Below, piece by piece: positions 46,398-54,868 of a DNA stretch of 64,000 nucleotides (position 1 is its first letter; the number at the start of each line of letters is the position of its first letter). The position numbers and the translations under genes were made by a program. Source of the DNA: Actinomycetota bacterium (GTDB lineage Bacteria > Actinomycetota > Coriobacteriia > Anaerosomatales > Anaerosomataceae); assembly GCA_009773565.1 (NCBI GenBank), contig WSXY01000005.1, positions 62,001-126,000 on the forward strand, given 5' to 3'. The notes under the pieces are model-generated. The model was not told where the DNA came from. It saw only the letters and a list, made by a program, of their open reading frames with translations, and made no database searches.

Positions 46398-48566
46398 ATG
46401 GGGGGAGTCAGCGTTGACTTCAAGTATTGCTACGGGATAGGCGCTCTCAAACATGAGTTTGGATGTGCGGATGGACGCGTCTACCTGATCTATGCGCCCA
46501 ATGGCTCCATGAAGACGTCCTTTGCAAAGGCCTTCTTCGACAAGTCGAATGGCGACGAACCGAGCGACGTTGTTCGTCCAGAGCTTCCCGCGCAGTGCGA
46601 TATCACGGATTGCGAAGGCGTCCCGATTCCACCGGATCGCATCATGGTGGTGGAACCCTACCAGGAGAGTTACACGGCAAAGCGAATGTCCACGCTCATG
46701 GTGGACAAGAAGCTTCAGACGCGCTACCAGGAACTGGTCGAGTCCATCAATACCAAGCGCGATGCAGTAGTGAAAGCACTTGGGCAGAAAGGAGGGTACT
46801 CGCGAAACCCCGAAGACCCGCTACTCAAAGCATTTGATTTGGGCGCGGACGGGATCTACGAGGTACTGGTCCAACTACACTCGGCGATCGAAGACACTCC
46901 GGACCCCGGACTATCGCACATTGAGCACCGGCAGTTGTTCGATCCCAAAGTTGTTCAGTTCCTTGCCACGCCGGCGGCCCGACAGCACCTAGCGGAGTAC
47001 GTGGAGCGATACGACGAGCTGTTGGACCGATCGTCGTACTTTCGCCGTGGGGGCTTCGACAACTTCGGGGCTGTCAGCGTGGTCGGAGCGCTCGTGAAGC
47101 ATGGCTTCTTCGAGGCAAAGCATAGCGTCTCCCTTGTAGACCGCGATTCGAAGCCAACCGACCCGATCTCCAACAAGAGCGAATACGATGCGCTCATAGA
47201 ACGGGAAAAGTCTGCGATTCTGAGCGACCCCGAACTTTCAAAACGCTTTCACGCTCTCGACGACGCCTTCAATAAGAACGACCAGCTTCGAGGTCTTCGC
47301 AGCTATCTCGAAGCTCATCCCGAGGTGATATCGCAACTACAGGATCTGCCCGCCCTTGGGAGGAAGCTGTGGCTTTCGTACGCCTTCGCCGAAACCGAAG
47401 CAGTTGCGGAGTTCGCGAACACGTACACAAAAGCCCGCGCTCGGATTCTTGAGATTACGGAGGAGGCCAGTCGACAGCGCACCGAGTGGGAGCAAGCTGT
47501 CGAGGTATTCCATAACAGGTTCGAGGTACCATTCCGACTCAAGGTACAGAATCAGCAGGACGTGATTCTGAGGAATGAACTCCCGACCCTCGTCTTCCAT
47601 TGGAAATGCGAAGGGGAGCCCGAAATCACTCGGGGTGCACTCCTGACCGTGTTGAGCCAAGGCGAGAAGCGCGCGCTCTATCTTCTCAATGTCATCTTCG
47701 AGCTTGAAGCCCGGAAGAAGGATCCCGACGACACGGTTCTTGTAATCGACGACATTGCCGACTCATTCGATTACATCAACAAATACGCGATAGTGGAATA
47801 TCTCAACGATTTGCTGCAGTCGAACCGTTTCACGATGTTCATCCTCACACACAACTTCGACTTCTTTCGAACGGTCTGGAGTCGACTGGACGTTCATCGC
47901 CGGAACTGCCTAATGGCAGATAGCGATGATGCCGGCGCTTTTGAGCTTCTAGACGCCTCCTACCTCTACCAGCCCTTCAAGCGCTGGCGGAGCGGACTGG
48001 GCACGAATACGAGAATGCTCGTGGCTAGCATCCCGCTGATGCGCAATCTGATCGAATATGCTCGCGGCACGGATGACGAAAGGTACATCTTCCTGACCAA
48101 GCTCCTGCACGTGAAGCCTGAGACGGACAGCATTACCATGGACGCTCTCGCCGACGTCATCTCCGAGACTCTCGGAGTAGCAGCTCCTCGCGGGCAGGGG
48201 AAGGTCGTCGATGCGATTGCGGCTGCGGCACAGTCATGTATGAGCAACAGCAGCACGCCGCTGGATCTTGAGTCCAAGATTGTGTTGTCCATCGCAATCC
48301 GGCTTGTTGCAGAGAGGCTCATGCTTGCGGGGATACCTCCCCACAAAGCCGCCACGGCCATCGGGCCGAAGCAGACAAGGAACCTCTTCAAGTTGTACTT
48401 GGATGAGCAACCTGCTGAGCTAGGGCGCATTGCCCTGTTTGAGCGAGTGATGCTGATGACTCCGGAGTCAATTCACCTCAACTCATTCATGTACGAGCCG
48501 ATTCTGGACATGTCGGACCATCATCTGAGGACCTTGTATTCTGAGCTTGCACAGGTTCCTGCATAA
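46398..48566 (+). CDS. AAA_13-like ABC-type ATPase
   Basis: A 722-residue ATPase of the SMC/RecF-like AAA_13 kind seen in PrrC/RloC-type and other defence proteins. The P-loop is atypical, APNGSMKT at residues 33-40, with Ala33 and Met38 where Gly is usual; the signature LSQGEKRA starts at residue 419 and Walker B LVIDDIADSFDY has Asp451-Asp452. A helical insertion (about residues 90-370) separates the halves; the C-terminal ~200 residues are not recognised. ATG at 46398 after GGGGCGGGG. The TAA lies in the next attC-like box. Confidence 0.7.
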   Translation: MGGVSVDFKYCYGIGALKHEFGCADGRVYLIYAPNGSMKTSFAKAFFDKSNGDEPSDVVRPELPAQCDITDCEGVPIPPDRIMVVEPYQESYTAKRMSTLMVDKKLQTRYQELVESINTKRDAVVKALGQKGGYSRNPEDPLLKAFDLGADGIYEVLVQLHSAIEDTPDPGLSHIEHRQLFDPKVVQFLATPAARQHLAEYVERYDELLDRSSYFRRGGFDNFGAVSVVGALVKHGFFEAKHSVSLVDRDSKPTDPISNKSEYDALIEREKSAILSDPELSKRFHALDDAFNKNDQLRGLRSYLEAHPEVISQLQDLPALGRKLWLSYAFAETEAVAEFANTYTKARARILEITEEASRQRTEWEQAVEVFHNRFEVPFRLKVQNQQDVILRNELPTLVFHWKCEGEPEITRGALLTVLSQGEKRALYLLNVIFELEARKKDPDDTVLVIDDIADSFDYINKYAIVEYLNDLLQSNRFTMFILTHNFDFFRTVWSRLDVHRRNCLMADSDDAGAFELLDASYLYQPFKRWRSGLGTNTRMLVASIPLMRNLIEYARGTDDERYIFLTKLLHVKPETDSITMDALADVISETLGVAAPRGQGKVVDAIAAAAQSCMSNSSTPLDLESKIVLSIAIRLVAERLMLAGIPPHKAATAIGPKQTRNLFKLYLDEQPAELGRIALFERVMLMTPESIHLNSFMYEPILDMSDHHLRTLYSELAQVPA

Positions 48567-48621
48567 CCCGCAGATCAACCTGACTCGCTTCACTCGCAGG
48601 TCATCCGCTAGAACGCTGGAG
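48561..48621 (+). repeat. attC-like recombination site 9
   Basis: 61 bp from GCATAAC (48561-48567, with the ATPase stop codon inside) to GCTGGAG (48615-48621). The central segment GATCAACCTGACTCGCTT and the following CGCAGGT-ATCCG match site 3 (42991-43052) nearly base for base. Confidence 0.8.
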
Positions 48622-48629
48622 GAGAACCA

Positions 48630-49793
48630 TTGGGGGATAGAACACACGTTGATGAGGTGTTTGGCGTCGCTCGCCAGCTGGCGCTGGCCAGCGGCCCGCT
48701 GGTTCGCAACTTCTCGTACATGCGCGCCACCTTGGCCACGGATGCGATCCGCGATTCACTTGCGAGAACAGCCAAGCTCAATACCTCGCTCCTAGCATCG
48801 ACTCAGCAGATTCGAACCGCGCAGATGGCGCTTTCAATCGACAATGGTCAGCTTGCGAGCATCATGGATGCGAATAGTCACCTGCAAGACGTAGTTGGCA
48901 AGATGGGCATCTTGAAGTTGGCACTACCGGTCAGCCTCGCTGCCCAAATTGGCAGTGGCAGAGCAATGGAACTCGCTGGCCTGTCAGGCTCGATCGCTGG
49001 CTCCTATCTCCAGTTGAACGCCTCAACCGGTCTTGCAGCGTCGATGGTAGCTCAGCTGAAGTTGACCGCGCTGCGCACAGTCCCGCTCGGCGGCCTTATC
49101 CAGTCGGACTCAACCTTCCGCCGCTCGACATCGGCACACCTCGGGCGTGTGACTCGGGCGTACGAATCGTTGATGGGCGCGGCTCTAGTCGATCGCTCGC
49201 TCGCCGACTATATCCCAGCGGTCACCTCCTACCCGCCCGTTGACTACTATCGGCACGTTGAGGCCATACAGTCCATCACCCTACCAATTGACGGCGAGCA
49301 GTACTCGAGCGAGTCGATACTCGACTCCCTCGATCTTGGAGCACCCACCGTTGATGATGTGTTGCTCGCACTTGATCCCGCGCTACATCCCCTTCTGATT
49401 GGAGCTCGACAGGCGCTTCAAGACGACAACCCAGAACGCCCTCGGTACATCACGACGTCTCTAAGGGAAGTCATGACGCAAGTTCTTCGCCGACTCGCAC
49501 CCGATACGGACGTGAAGAACTGGTCCACCTCCTCAAGCGACTACCACGACGGTCGCCCGACTAGACGCGCGCGGCTCATGTACATCTGTAGACGAATAAA
49601 CAGTGGGCCCTTCATGGAATTCGTGGACGCGGATGTCTCCGCCGCACTTGCTTTGGTCAAGTCCTTGAATGCGGGAACGCACACCATCACGTCGGAGCTG
49701 ACCGGGGTGCAATTGGAGGCGATGATCTCCCGCGTAGAGTCCCTGCTCCTGTTCCTGTTGCGACTCAGCGAGGCCGAGTGGGCGTCCAGCTAG
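48630..49793 (+). CDS. Helical protein with C-terminal domain resembling predicted pPIWI-associated nuclease
   Basis: A 387-residue protein starting at TTG 48630 after GGAGGAG. The first ~240 residues are Ala/Ser/Leu-rich helices of no known family. The C-terminal part (LLIGARQALQDDNPERPRYITTSLRE, then RRARLMYICRRI and LEAMISRVESLLLFLL) resembles a domain noted as a predicted nuclease next to pPIWI genes, or a HEPN-like bundle. I recall this only by pattern, so the assignment is weak. It is a single-gene cassette after the AAA ATPase. Confidence 0.5.
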   Translation: MGDRTHVDEVFGVARQLALASGPLVRNFSYMRATLATDAIRDSLARTAKLNTSLLASTQQIRTAQMALSIDNGQLASIMDANSHLQDVVGKMGILKLALPVSLAAQIGSGRAMELAGLSGSIAGSYLQLNASTGLAASMVAQLKLTALRTVPLGGLIQSDSTFRRSTSAHLGRVTRAYESLMGAALVDRSLADYIPAVTSYPPVDYYRHVEAIQSITLPIDGEQYSSESILDSLDLGAPTVDDVLLALDPALHPLLIGARQALQDDNPERPRYITTSLREVMTQVLRRLAPDTDVKNWSTSSSDYHDGRPTRRARLMYICRRINSGPFMEFVDADVSAALALVKSLNAGTHTITSELTGVQLEAMISRVESLLLFLLRLSEAEWASS

Positions 49794-49798
49794 CCCGG

Positions 49799-49866
49799 TG
49801 TCAACCATACAGCGCAGCGTAATGTACACTCGGGCGGGGCGCGCGAGTAGACGTTCCAGGTTGCGA
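49799..49866 (+). repeat. attC-like recombination site 10
   Basis: GGTGTCAACC (49797-49806) pairs with GGTTGCGACC (49859-49868), AAcGT-type pairs and ACTCG/CGAGT lie inside. TGTCAAC and GTTGCGA are approximate R boxes. It begins 5 bp after a stop codon. Confidence 0.55.
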
Positions 49867-49914
49867 CCAAGTCTGTTCGGCGGAATGCAGGTGTTCTAAA
49901 GGGGGAGGCACGTG

Positions 49915-50610
49915 GTGAACCTCGTGGTCGATTGTCCGGTCTGTGAAGCCAAGTCGAGGGGCGATGTGCTTGCAAGCCACATCGGCTGGGACGACGTATT
50001 CGACCGATACGAGAACGTGTCTCTTGTGAAGTGCCCGGCTTGCAGCGCAGCAGTGCTCGTAGCGCAGGCTGATCGAAATCCTCCTGATGCACCAGGGTAT
50101 GACTGGGGAACCCCATGGCGAGTCTGGCCGCGCGCGCTCAAGACGCTCTCACAGGACATCCCTGAAGATGTTCGCAAGAACATCGATGAGGCCCAGAAGT
50201 GCTTTCGCGCCGGAGCCTACAACGCCTGCGCAGTAATGTGCGGTCGGGCTCTTGAAGCCGTGGCACACGCCTTTGGAACCAAGAAGAAGGTCCTCGCTGG
50301 CGGTCTCCAGGACTTGCGTGACGCTGGTGTCATCGATCACCGGTTGTACGAGTGGGGGGACGCCCTCCGTAGCGAACGCAATGTTGCGGCTCATGCCTCA
50401 GGCGGTGACATCACGAAGACTGATGCGAGCGACCTGATTGAGTTCACAAATGCGATTTGTGAATACGTGTTCGTACTGACAGCCCGGTTCGAGAAGTTCA
50501 TGGAGCGCAAGAAGTCGCCGGAGACGTCGGCAAGAGCTATGGCGGCGCCGAGAGGCAAGCCCGTCGAGGTATGTCCCGCTGACCTTGACGGCGAAGAAAT
50601 CCCCTTCTAA
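49915..50610 (+). CDS. DUF4145 (HEPN) domain protein with N-terminal zinc ribbon
   Basis: A 231-residue protein: an N-terminal zinc ribbon (DCPVCEAKS, KCPACSAAV) and a C-terminal DUF4145 domain with ALEAVAHAFG, and the HEPN signature RNVAAH (Rx4H). DUF4145 proteins are frequent companions of restriction systems and may be RNases. Start is GTG 49915 (7 bases after GGGGGAGG) rather than GTG 49912. Followed by the restriction-modification genes. Confidence 0.75.
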   Translation: MNLVVDCPVCEAKSRGDVLASHIGWDDVFDRYENVSLVKCPACSAAVLVAQADRNPPDAPGYDWGTPWRVWPRALKTLSQDIPEDVRKNIDEAQKCFRAGAYNACAVMCGRALEAVAHAFGTKKKVLAGGLQDLRDAGVIDHRLYEWGDALRSERNVAAHASGGDITKTDASDLIEFTNAICEYVFVLTARFEKFMERKKSPETSARAMAAPRGKPVEVCPADLDGEEIPF

Positions 50611-50626
50611 GCCGATAATCGACGCT

Positions 50627-50643
50627 GTACGCGGAATTCCGCG
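50627..50643 (+). repeat. Perfect palindrome downstream of the DUF4145 gene
   Basis: GCGGAATTCCGC, extended by C-G pairs on each side, forms a perfect palindrome around 50630-50643. It lies where an attC-like site would be expected, but I cannot see R boxes. It could be a decayed site or a transcription end. Confidence 0.3.
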
Positions 50644-50698
50644 GACTCACTCAGCTCATGTACGAAGACTCCACCCGCAGCATCTTTGTGAAGCTACT

Positions 50699-50727
50699 TC
50701 TCAAGCGAACACGTGTTCGCATACAAT
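50699..50727 (+). promoter_or_regulatory. Promoter with LexA (SOS) box in its spacer
   Basis: GCGAACACGTGTTCGC (50705-50720) is a perfect 16-bp palindrome and an exact match to the Gram-positive LexA operator CGAACRNRYGTTYG. It is followed at once by TACAAT (50722-50727), a good -10 element, so the operator fills the 17-bp spacer after a weak -35 (TCTCAA, 50699-50704). It points at the methyltransferase gene starting at 50826. Confidence 0.7.
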
Positions 50728-50825
50728 ATGTAGTAAGTGGCGGCCATACCTGGCAGCAGCGGCACAGCACTCCTGCTAGTATCAGTTCATGCGTGTCAGC
50801 AGCTTTCGATGAAGGGATACGCCTC

Positions 50826-51779
50826 TTGAAGTTTGAGTCCATAGAGATTTGTTCGGGCGCTGGCGGACAAGCGCTGGGTCTTGAGTTGGCCGGTTTCGCT
50901 CATTCGGCGCTCGTAGAGATCGAGCCCGTCGCCTGTGAGACTCTGCGGCTGAATCGTCCTACTTGGAACGTGGTTGAAGGCGACCTGCGAGCGTTCAATG
51001 CCACATCATTCAAGGGAATTGGCTTGCTGGCTGGCGGCGTTCCTTGTCCGCCGTTCTCTAGGGCTGGCAAGCAGCTAGGCGCTGACGATGACCGGGACAT
51101 GTTTCCCGAGGCCATAAGGCTGGTTGACGAGTGCCGTCCGCAGGCCGTGATGCTTGAAAACGTTAGAGGACTACTTGACGCCGTCTTTGACGACTATCGC
51201 AACAAGGTTGAGAAGCAGCTCAAGGCCCTCGGCTACGTGCCGGGATGGCGCCTGCTCAGTGCATCCGACTTTGGAGTATCCCAGCTGCGCCCTCGGGTAG
51301 TCTTCGTGGGGCTACGCAAGGATGTGGCGGATCAGTTCGAGTGGCCAACTCCCTACGCCACCCGCCCCTCTACCGTCGGCACGCTACTACATGACCTGAT
51401 GGGGGAGAATGGTTGGCGTGGAGTAGACCAGTGGCGCGACCGCGCAGACGCCATTGCGCCTACGCTTGTCGGGGGCTCGAAGCGACATGGCGGACCAGAT
51501 CTCGGCCCGACCCGAGCCCGACGCGCCTGGGAGTCTCTCGGTGTTGACGGCCGCGGCCTGTGGGATGCAGCTCCAGATCCGGATTTCGTTGGAATGCCGC
51601 GGCTCACCACGCGTATGACTGCACGCGTCCAGGGCTTCCCTGACGATTGGCGGTTCGCTGGACGGAAGACGGCCACCTATCGCCAGATCGGCAATGCATT
51701 CCCGCCGCCGGTCGCTGAGGCGGTTGCCCGCCAAATCATCGCTGCACTGTCCGCCAGGCGCAGCTTCCGAGTAGCCTGA
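50826..51779 (+). CDS. DNA (cytosine-5-)-methyltransferase of a type II R-M system
   Basis: A 317-residue C5 methyltransferase. Motif I is FESIEICSGAGGQALGLELA, catalytic Cys74 is in VPCPPFSRAG, motif VI is ENVRG (Glu111), motif VIII QLRPRVVFVG, and motifs IX-X RVQGFPDDW and QIGNAFPPPVAEAVARQI. Start is the TTG at 50826 with GAAGGG upstream; the ORF opens earlier but that part is non-homologous and holds the LexA-box promoter. It overlaps the nuclease gene by 1 bp. Target inferred from the partner: GCCGGC. Confidence 0.9.
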   Translation: MKFESIEICSGAGGQALGLELAGFAHSALVEIEPVACETLRLNRPTWNVVEGDLRAFNATSFKGIGLLAGGVPCPPFSRAGKQLGADDDRDMFPEAIRLVDECRPQAVMLENVRGLLDAVFDDYRNKVEKQLKALGYVPGWRLLSASDFGVSQLRPRVVFVGLRKDVADQFEWPTPYATRPSTVGTLLHDLMGENGWRGVDQWRDRADAIAPTLVGGSKRHGGPDLGPTRARRAWESLGVDGRGLWDAAPDPDFVGMPRLTTRMTARVQGFPDDWRFAGRKTATYRQIGNAFPPPVAEAVARQIIAALSARRSFRVA

Positions 51780-52642
51780 TGTACGGCCCCGTCCAGTTTG
51801 CCGAAGCACGAAAGGCCTTCCACGACGCACTTCTACGAACATGCCTTACCATCGATTCGCAGGGGCGCCCTAGCAACAGCGACAGTTCGAATCAGACCAG
51901 CATCAAACTGGCAAAGGGAATTGCCGACCTCTTGAAGGCCGAGACTGTGGGCGAGCGAGCTGCGGGTCAGACTTCCGGCAACCAGTTCGAGGCCGTATGC
52001 GCTGAGTATGTCCGGCTAACGTTTCTGAAGCTCGGACACTTGCGACCTGGCAAGTGGGATGTACAGCACGTCAGAGGTCACAACCGTCTGGAGATCGCTC
52101 GCTACGAGCAGTACTCCCATCTCGTCGCACTCGATAAGGCGGCGCGCAATGACCCTGAGTTGGCTGCGGCGCTCGGAAGCGACTACACCATCACTCCAGA
52201 CGTCGTAATCGTTCGCCAGACCGAAGACGACGCCGCTATCAACGCCACGGAGCAGCTCGTTGATGACCGAGTGGCGACGCTCGCAAGCCTGCGGAGCCGG
52301 GACGGAGGACTGCCTCTGCTGCACGCAAGCATCTCCTGCAAGTGGACGATTCGGAGCGATCGCGCGCAGAACGCACGGTCCGAAGCGCTGAACCTCGTTC
52401 GCAATCGCAAGGGCCGTCTTCCGCACGTCGTCGTCGTGACGGCTGAGCCCACCCCAAGCCGACTTGCATCCATTGCCCTGGGTACCGGAGATGTCGACTG
52501 CGTCTACCACTACGCGCTGTACGAGCTGCAGGAGACTATTGAGGCACTCGGAATGGACGATGCCGCAGATACACTTGCCGTGATGGTCAACGGCGACCGG
52601 CTCAAGGACATTTCCGATTTGCCGCTCGATCTGGCTGTATAA
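51779..52642 (+). CDS. NgoMIV-family type II restriction endonuclease
   Basis: A 287-residue endonuclease matching the NgoMIV/Cfr10I group. The permuted active site is visible: Asp141 in ITPDVVIV, Ser186 and Lys188 in SISCKW, and Glu202 in SEALNLVRNRKGRLPHVVVV, one residue off the positions I recall for NgoMIV. By family it would cut G^CCGGC. Start ATG overlaps the methyltransferase TGA, so enzyme and protector are translationally linked. The window contains GCCGGC sites (for example near 1522 and 22876), consistent with an active methylase. Confidence 0.85.
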   Translation: MYGPVQFAEARKAFHDALLRTCLTIDSQGRPSNSDSSNQTSIKLAKGIADLLKAETVGERAAGQTSGNQFEAVCAEYVRLTFLKLGHLRPGKWDVQHVRGHNRLEIARYEQYSHLVALDKAARNDPELAAALGSDYTITPDVVIVRQTEDDAAINATEQLVDDRVATLASLRSRDGGLPLLHASISCKWTIRSDRAQNARSEALNLVRNRKGRLPHVVVVTAEPTPSRLASIALGTGDVDCVYHYALYELQETIEALGMDDAADTLAVMVNGDRLKDISDLPLDLAV

Positions 52643-52656
52643 GCGCTTTCTCAGGC

Positions 52657-52682
52657 CATCGCAAGGGCCTGCTTTGGGTACT
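52657..52682 (+). terminator. Hairpin after restriction endonuclease gene
   Basis: CAGGCC pairs with GGCCTG across a 7-8 base loop, followed by CTTTGGG. A weak intrinsic terminator, or the inner stem of a decayed attC-like site, since GTATAAG at the stop codon is close to RYYYAAC. Confidence 0.4.
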
Positions 52683-52814
52683 TGTTCCGCCGTCATACTC
52701 ATCACACAGTAAGTCGTGACATTATCGAAGCCATGATGATCGTGCAGTTTCGAACCTTACCCCCGAGGCATTCCTCGGACGCGCGGATCTCCAAGAGTTG
52801 CCTTACAATGGTGG

Positions 52815-52846
52815 AATATCCTGGATAGACGGACAGGATTCCAGTC
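52815..52846 (+). repeat. Bulged hairpin before the pentapeptide gene
   Basis: TGGAAT-at-CCTG (52815-52826) pairs with CAGGATTCCA (52837-52846) with two unpaired bases on one side, as in attC stems. R boxes are not recognisable. The rest of the 52643-52888 gap holds a small CCGAGG/CCTCGG hairpin at 52763-52778 and nothing else I can identify. Confidence 0.35.
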
Positions 52847-52888
52847 GCTGGCAGAGGCCGCTCAGAATGAGGTTCGGCATAAACGACA

Positions 52889-54379
52889 GTGAACCAGAAG
52901 GGGATACCGTTGGGGCAGTGTGATTCACCCACTTTCGCCGGGACTGGGCCGCTTTGCGGCCGACCAACGCTACCGGACAGCCCCAAATGCATCCTCCACG
53001 ACCGGAGGGAATACAAGCCGCTCGAGGAGTTTGTGGACGCGTTTAGGGAGCGCACCTCCGACTTCATGGACTTGAGCTACATGACCCTTCCACGTGGGTT
53101 CAAATTCTACTCTGGATCGCCCTATATGGAGACCATAACTTGTCGAGAGACAGTCTTCTGCGAGGCTATGGCATTCGAGGGTGTCACCGTTTCGGGTTTG
53201 GCCTATTTCCGCGATGCCAGTTTCCTTGGAGGTGTGAGTTTCAAGGGAACCCGTTTCAACAGCCGCCTCAATTTCCAGGGTGTCACCGTCGACGGCGACG
53301 CTAACTTTCGCGGCATGACCTGCAGGGGAGACATCGCCTACTTCGAAGGCACTGAGTTCACCAGCCAAGGTGCTTCGGTTGACTTCTCCAACTCACGCTT
53401 TGGCGGCGATGCGATATTCAAGTTCCTAAACTGTCGAGGTTGGATGACGTTTACCAGAGCGGAGTTCTCTGGATACACGAACTTCTGGGGTTCGGATATT
53501 GACAGCATCCGCATGGATCATGCCGTGTTCGAGGGCCTTACGAGGCTTGAAGCGCTATCGACGAGCAACTTCGACTTAACGTCCTGCGTGTTCAAGAACC
53601 TCACCGAACTTGAAATCCAGTTCCAGCCGCAGACGGACCCAACCTTCGCCAACGAGCCTGTGCTGGTTCTGCGCAACGTGATTCCCGGTGACTACCTCAG
53701 AGTCGCTAACACTGACTTGTCAAAGGCAAGCTTCCTCGGAACGGATCTCTCCAATTGCACGTTCACCGACGTCACTTGGCCCCGCATCGGCAAGCGTCAG
53801 GCAGCGGCTGATGAGATTCAGCTGTTAGGTGGGTCCCAGTGGTACGATCTCACACCGGATTCAGTCGCTGAGGTGTACCGGGGTTTGCGCCGAAACCTCG
53901 AATCGAGGCTCGCATATCACCAAGCGAGCGACTTCTATGTCGGCGAGATGGAGATGAGGCTACGATCTGCTACGACCGACAGGAGACTCAGAGAGCTGAT
54001 TCCTCTCAAGCTGTACAAGGCAATGTCCGGATATGGCGAGAACTGGCTTCGTCCGCTGTTCGTTCTCGCCCTATGGTCGATGTTCTTCGCGCTTCTGCTC
54101 CTGCTTGGCGGAGTCGTTATCGGATCGCCCGCCACAGGGTATCGAACGATGCAGTATGGGCTCCAGGGCTACTTTCGGCCAGCGCAGCTTCTGGCCGACT
54201 ACCTATGGGCCATGGCATACGCTTTCTCCATTGCGATCCTCCGACCGGGTCAGGACGTCGCGCTTACCAGCAATTGGCTGCGCATGGTTCAGGTGTTTTC
54301 TTACGTGCTTGGTCCGTCTTGCATCACCCTGGCTCTGCTCGCTATAAGGCGTTCATTCAGACGCGGCGCAGCTGGTTAG
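52889..54379 (+). CDS. Pentapeptide-repeat protein with C-terminal membrane segments
   Basis: A 496-residue protein. A short Cys/His knuckle (CDSPTFAGTGPLCG, CILHD) starts it; residues about 85-240 contain pentapeptide-type A(D/N)LXX repeats (FRDASFLGGVSFKGTRFNSRLNFQG), a right-handed beta-helix; a helical linker YRGLRRNLESRLAYHQASDF leads to two or three C-terminal membrane helices. This layout is typical of membrane pentapeptide proteins of unknown function, some linked to defence. GTG 52889 has no strong ribosome site, so the true start is uncertain. Confidence 0.7.
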   Translation: MNQKGIPLGQCDSPTFAGTGPLCGRPTLPDSPKCILHDRREYKPLEEFVDAFRERTSDFMDLSYMTLPRGFKFYSGSPYMETITCRETVFCEAMAFEGVTVSGLAYFRDASFLGGVSFKGTRFNSRLNFQGVTVDGDANFRGMTCRGDIAYFEGTEFTSQGASVDFSNSRFGGDAIFKFLNCRGWMTFTRAEFSGYTNFWGSDIDSIRMDHAVFEGLTRLEALSTSNFDLTSCVFKNLTELEIQFQPQTDPTFANEPVLVLRNVIPGDYLRVANTDLSKASFLGTDLSNCTFTDVTWPRIGKRQAAADEIQLLGGSQWYDLTPDSVAEVYRGLRRNLESRLAYHQASDFYVGEMEMRLRSATTDRRLRELIPLKLYKAMSGYGENWLRPLFVLALWSMFFALLLLLGGVVIGSPATGYRTMQYGLQGYFRPAQLLADYLWAMAYAFSIAILRPGQDVALTSNWLRMVQVFSYVLGPSCITLALLAIRRSFRRGAAG

Positions 54380-54389
54380 ACTGCATTCT

Positions 54390-54477
54390 GTCCAACCATC
54401 GATCCAGATGATACGCAACTGTGTTGGCTGGCGAAGAGAGGGCTTCGGTGCGAAGCTAAAGCGTTGAACCGTTGGAC
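54390..54477 (+). repeat. attC-like recombination site 11
   Basis: 88 bp from GTCCAAC (54390-54396) to GTTGGAC (54471-54477): the two R boxes are exact reverse complements and both fit consensus. An inner GGCTTCG/CGAAGC hairpin lies within. It begins 10 bp after a stop codon. Confidence 0.6.
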
Positions 54478-54545
54478 GGGCATTCGATATCAGTCGGTTG
54501 ATCAAGTATTGCAGTAAGGAATACTGGGCGTTCATTGGGGGACCT

Positions 54546-54623
54546 ATGTTCTGTGAACGTTGTGGTGCCGAGGTTGGCGCGCCTTGCCCACCTCCACAAA
54601 TACGGCACGCCCAGCGATGTTGA
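54546..54623 (+). CDS. 25-residue zinc-ribbon fragment
   Basis: ATG 54546 after GGGGGA opens MFCERCGAEVGAPCPP, the usual start of zinc-ribbon proteins, but a TGA ends it after 25 codons. No second CxxC pair follows in any frame, so it is either a microprotein or the broken remnant of a longer gene. A longer frame from 54535 to 54753 uses a TTG and has no recognisable content. Confidence 0.35.
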   Translation: MFCERCGAEVGAPCPPPQIRHAQRC

Positions 54624-54868
54624 GCGAGCCGGCGATGCCAATGGAGCCAAGGACACCCTCCCAAGTCAGGCCCTCAAGCCTCGTAATCCCGGACTTCCGT
54701 CTGTTGAGACACAGGTGATAGTAGAGTCATCGTTGCCCCCATCTTCCTCATGAAAGCACTTCAAGAGGGGTAGGCAGTGTCTGCGCCACGTGGTCCCCTA
54801 TGAATGAAACGCGGCAGCCCAATCGGAGGACGTTCGACTGAATGCGCTATTTCAAAGGAGTGGGCCTG
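54624..54868. other. Gene-poor stretch of the array
   Basis: No convincing gene. GTTCGAC at 54833-54839 repeats the 3' core of site 2 and could be the end of another attC-like site whose left half I cannot define. The downstream gene begins 29 bp later. Confidence 0.4.

Noticed and set aside
40866-48621. CRISPR array
   Set aside because: The repeats differ from each other, are spaced by whole genes rather than short spacers, and no cas genes are seen.
50658-50825. N-terminal extension of the cytosine methyltransferase
   Set aside because: It contains the LexA-box promoter and is not homologous to the family, whose proteins begin just before motif I.
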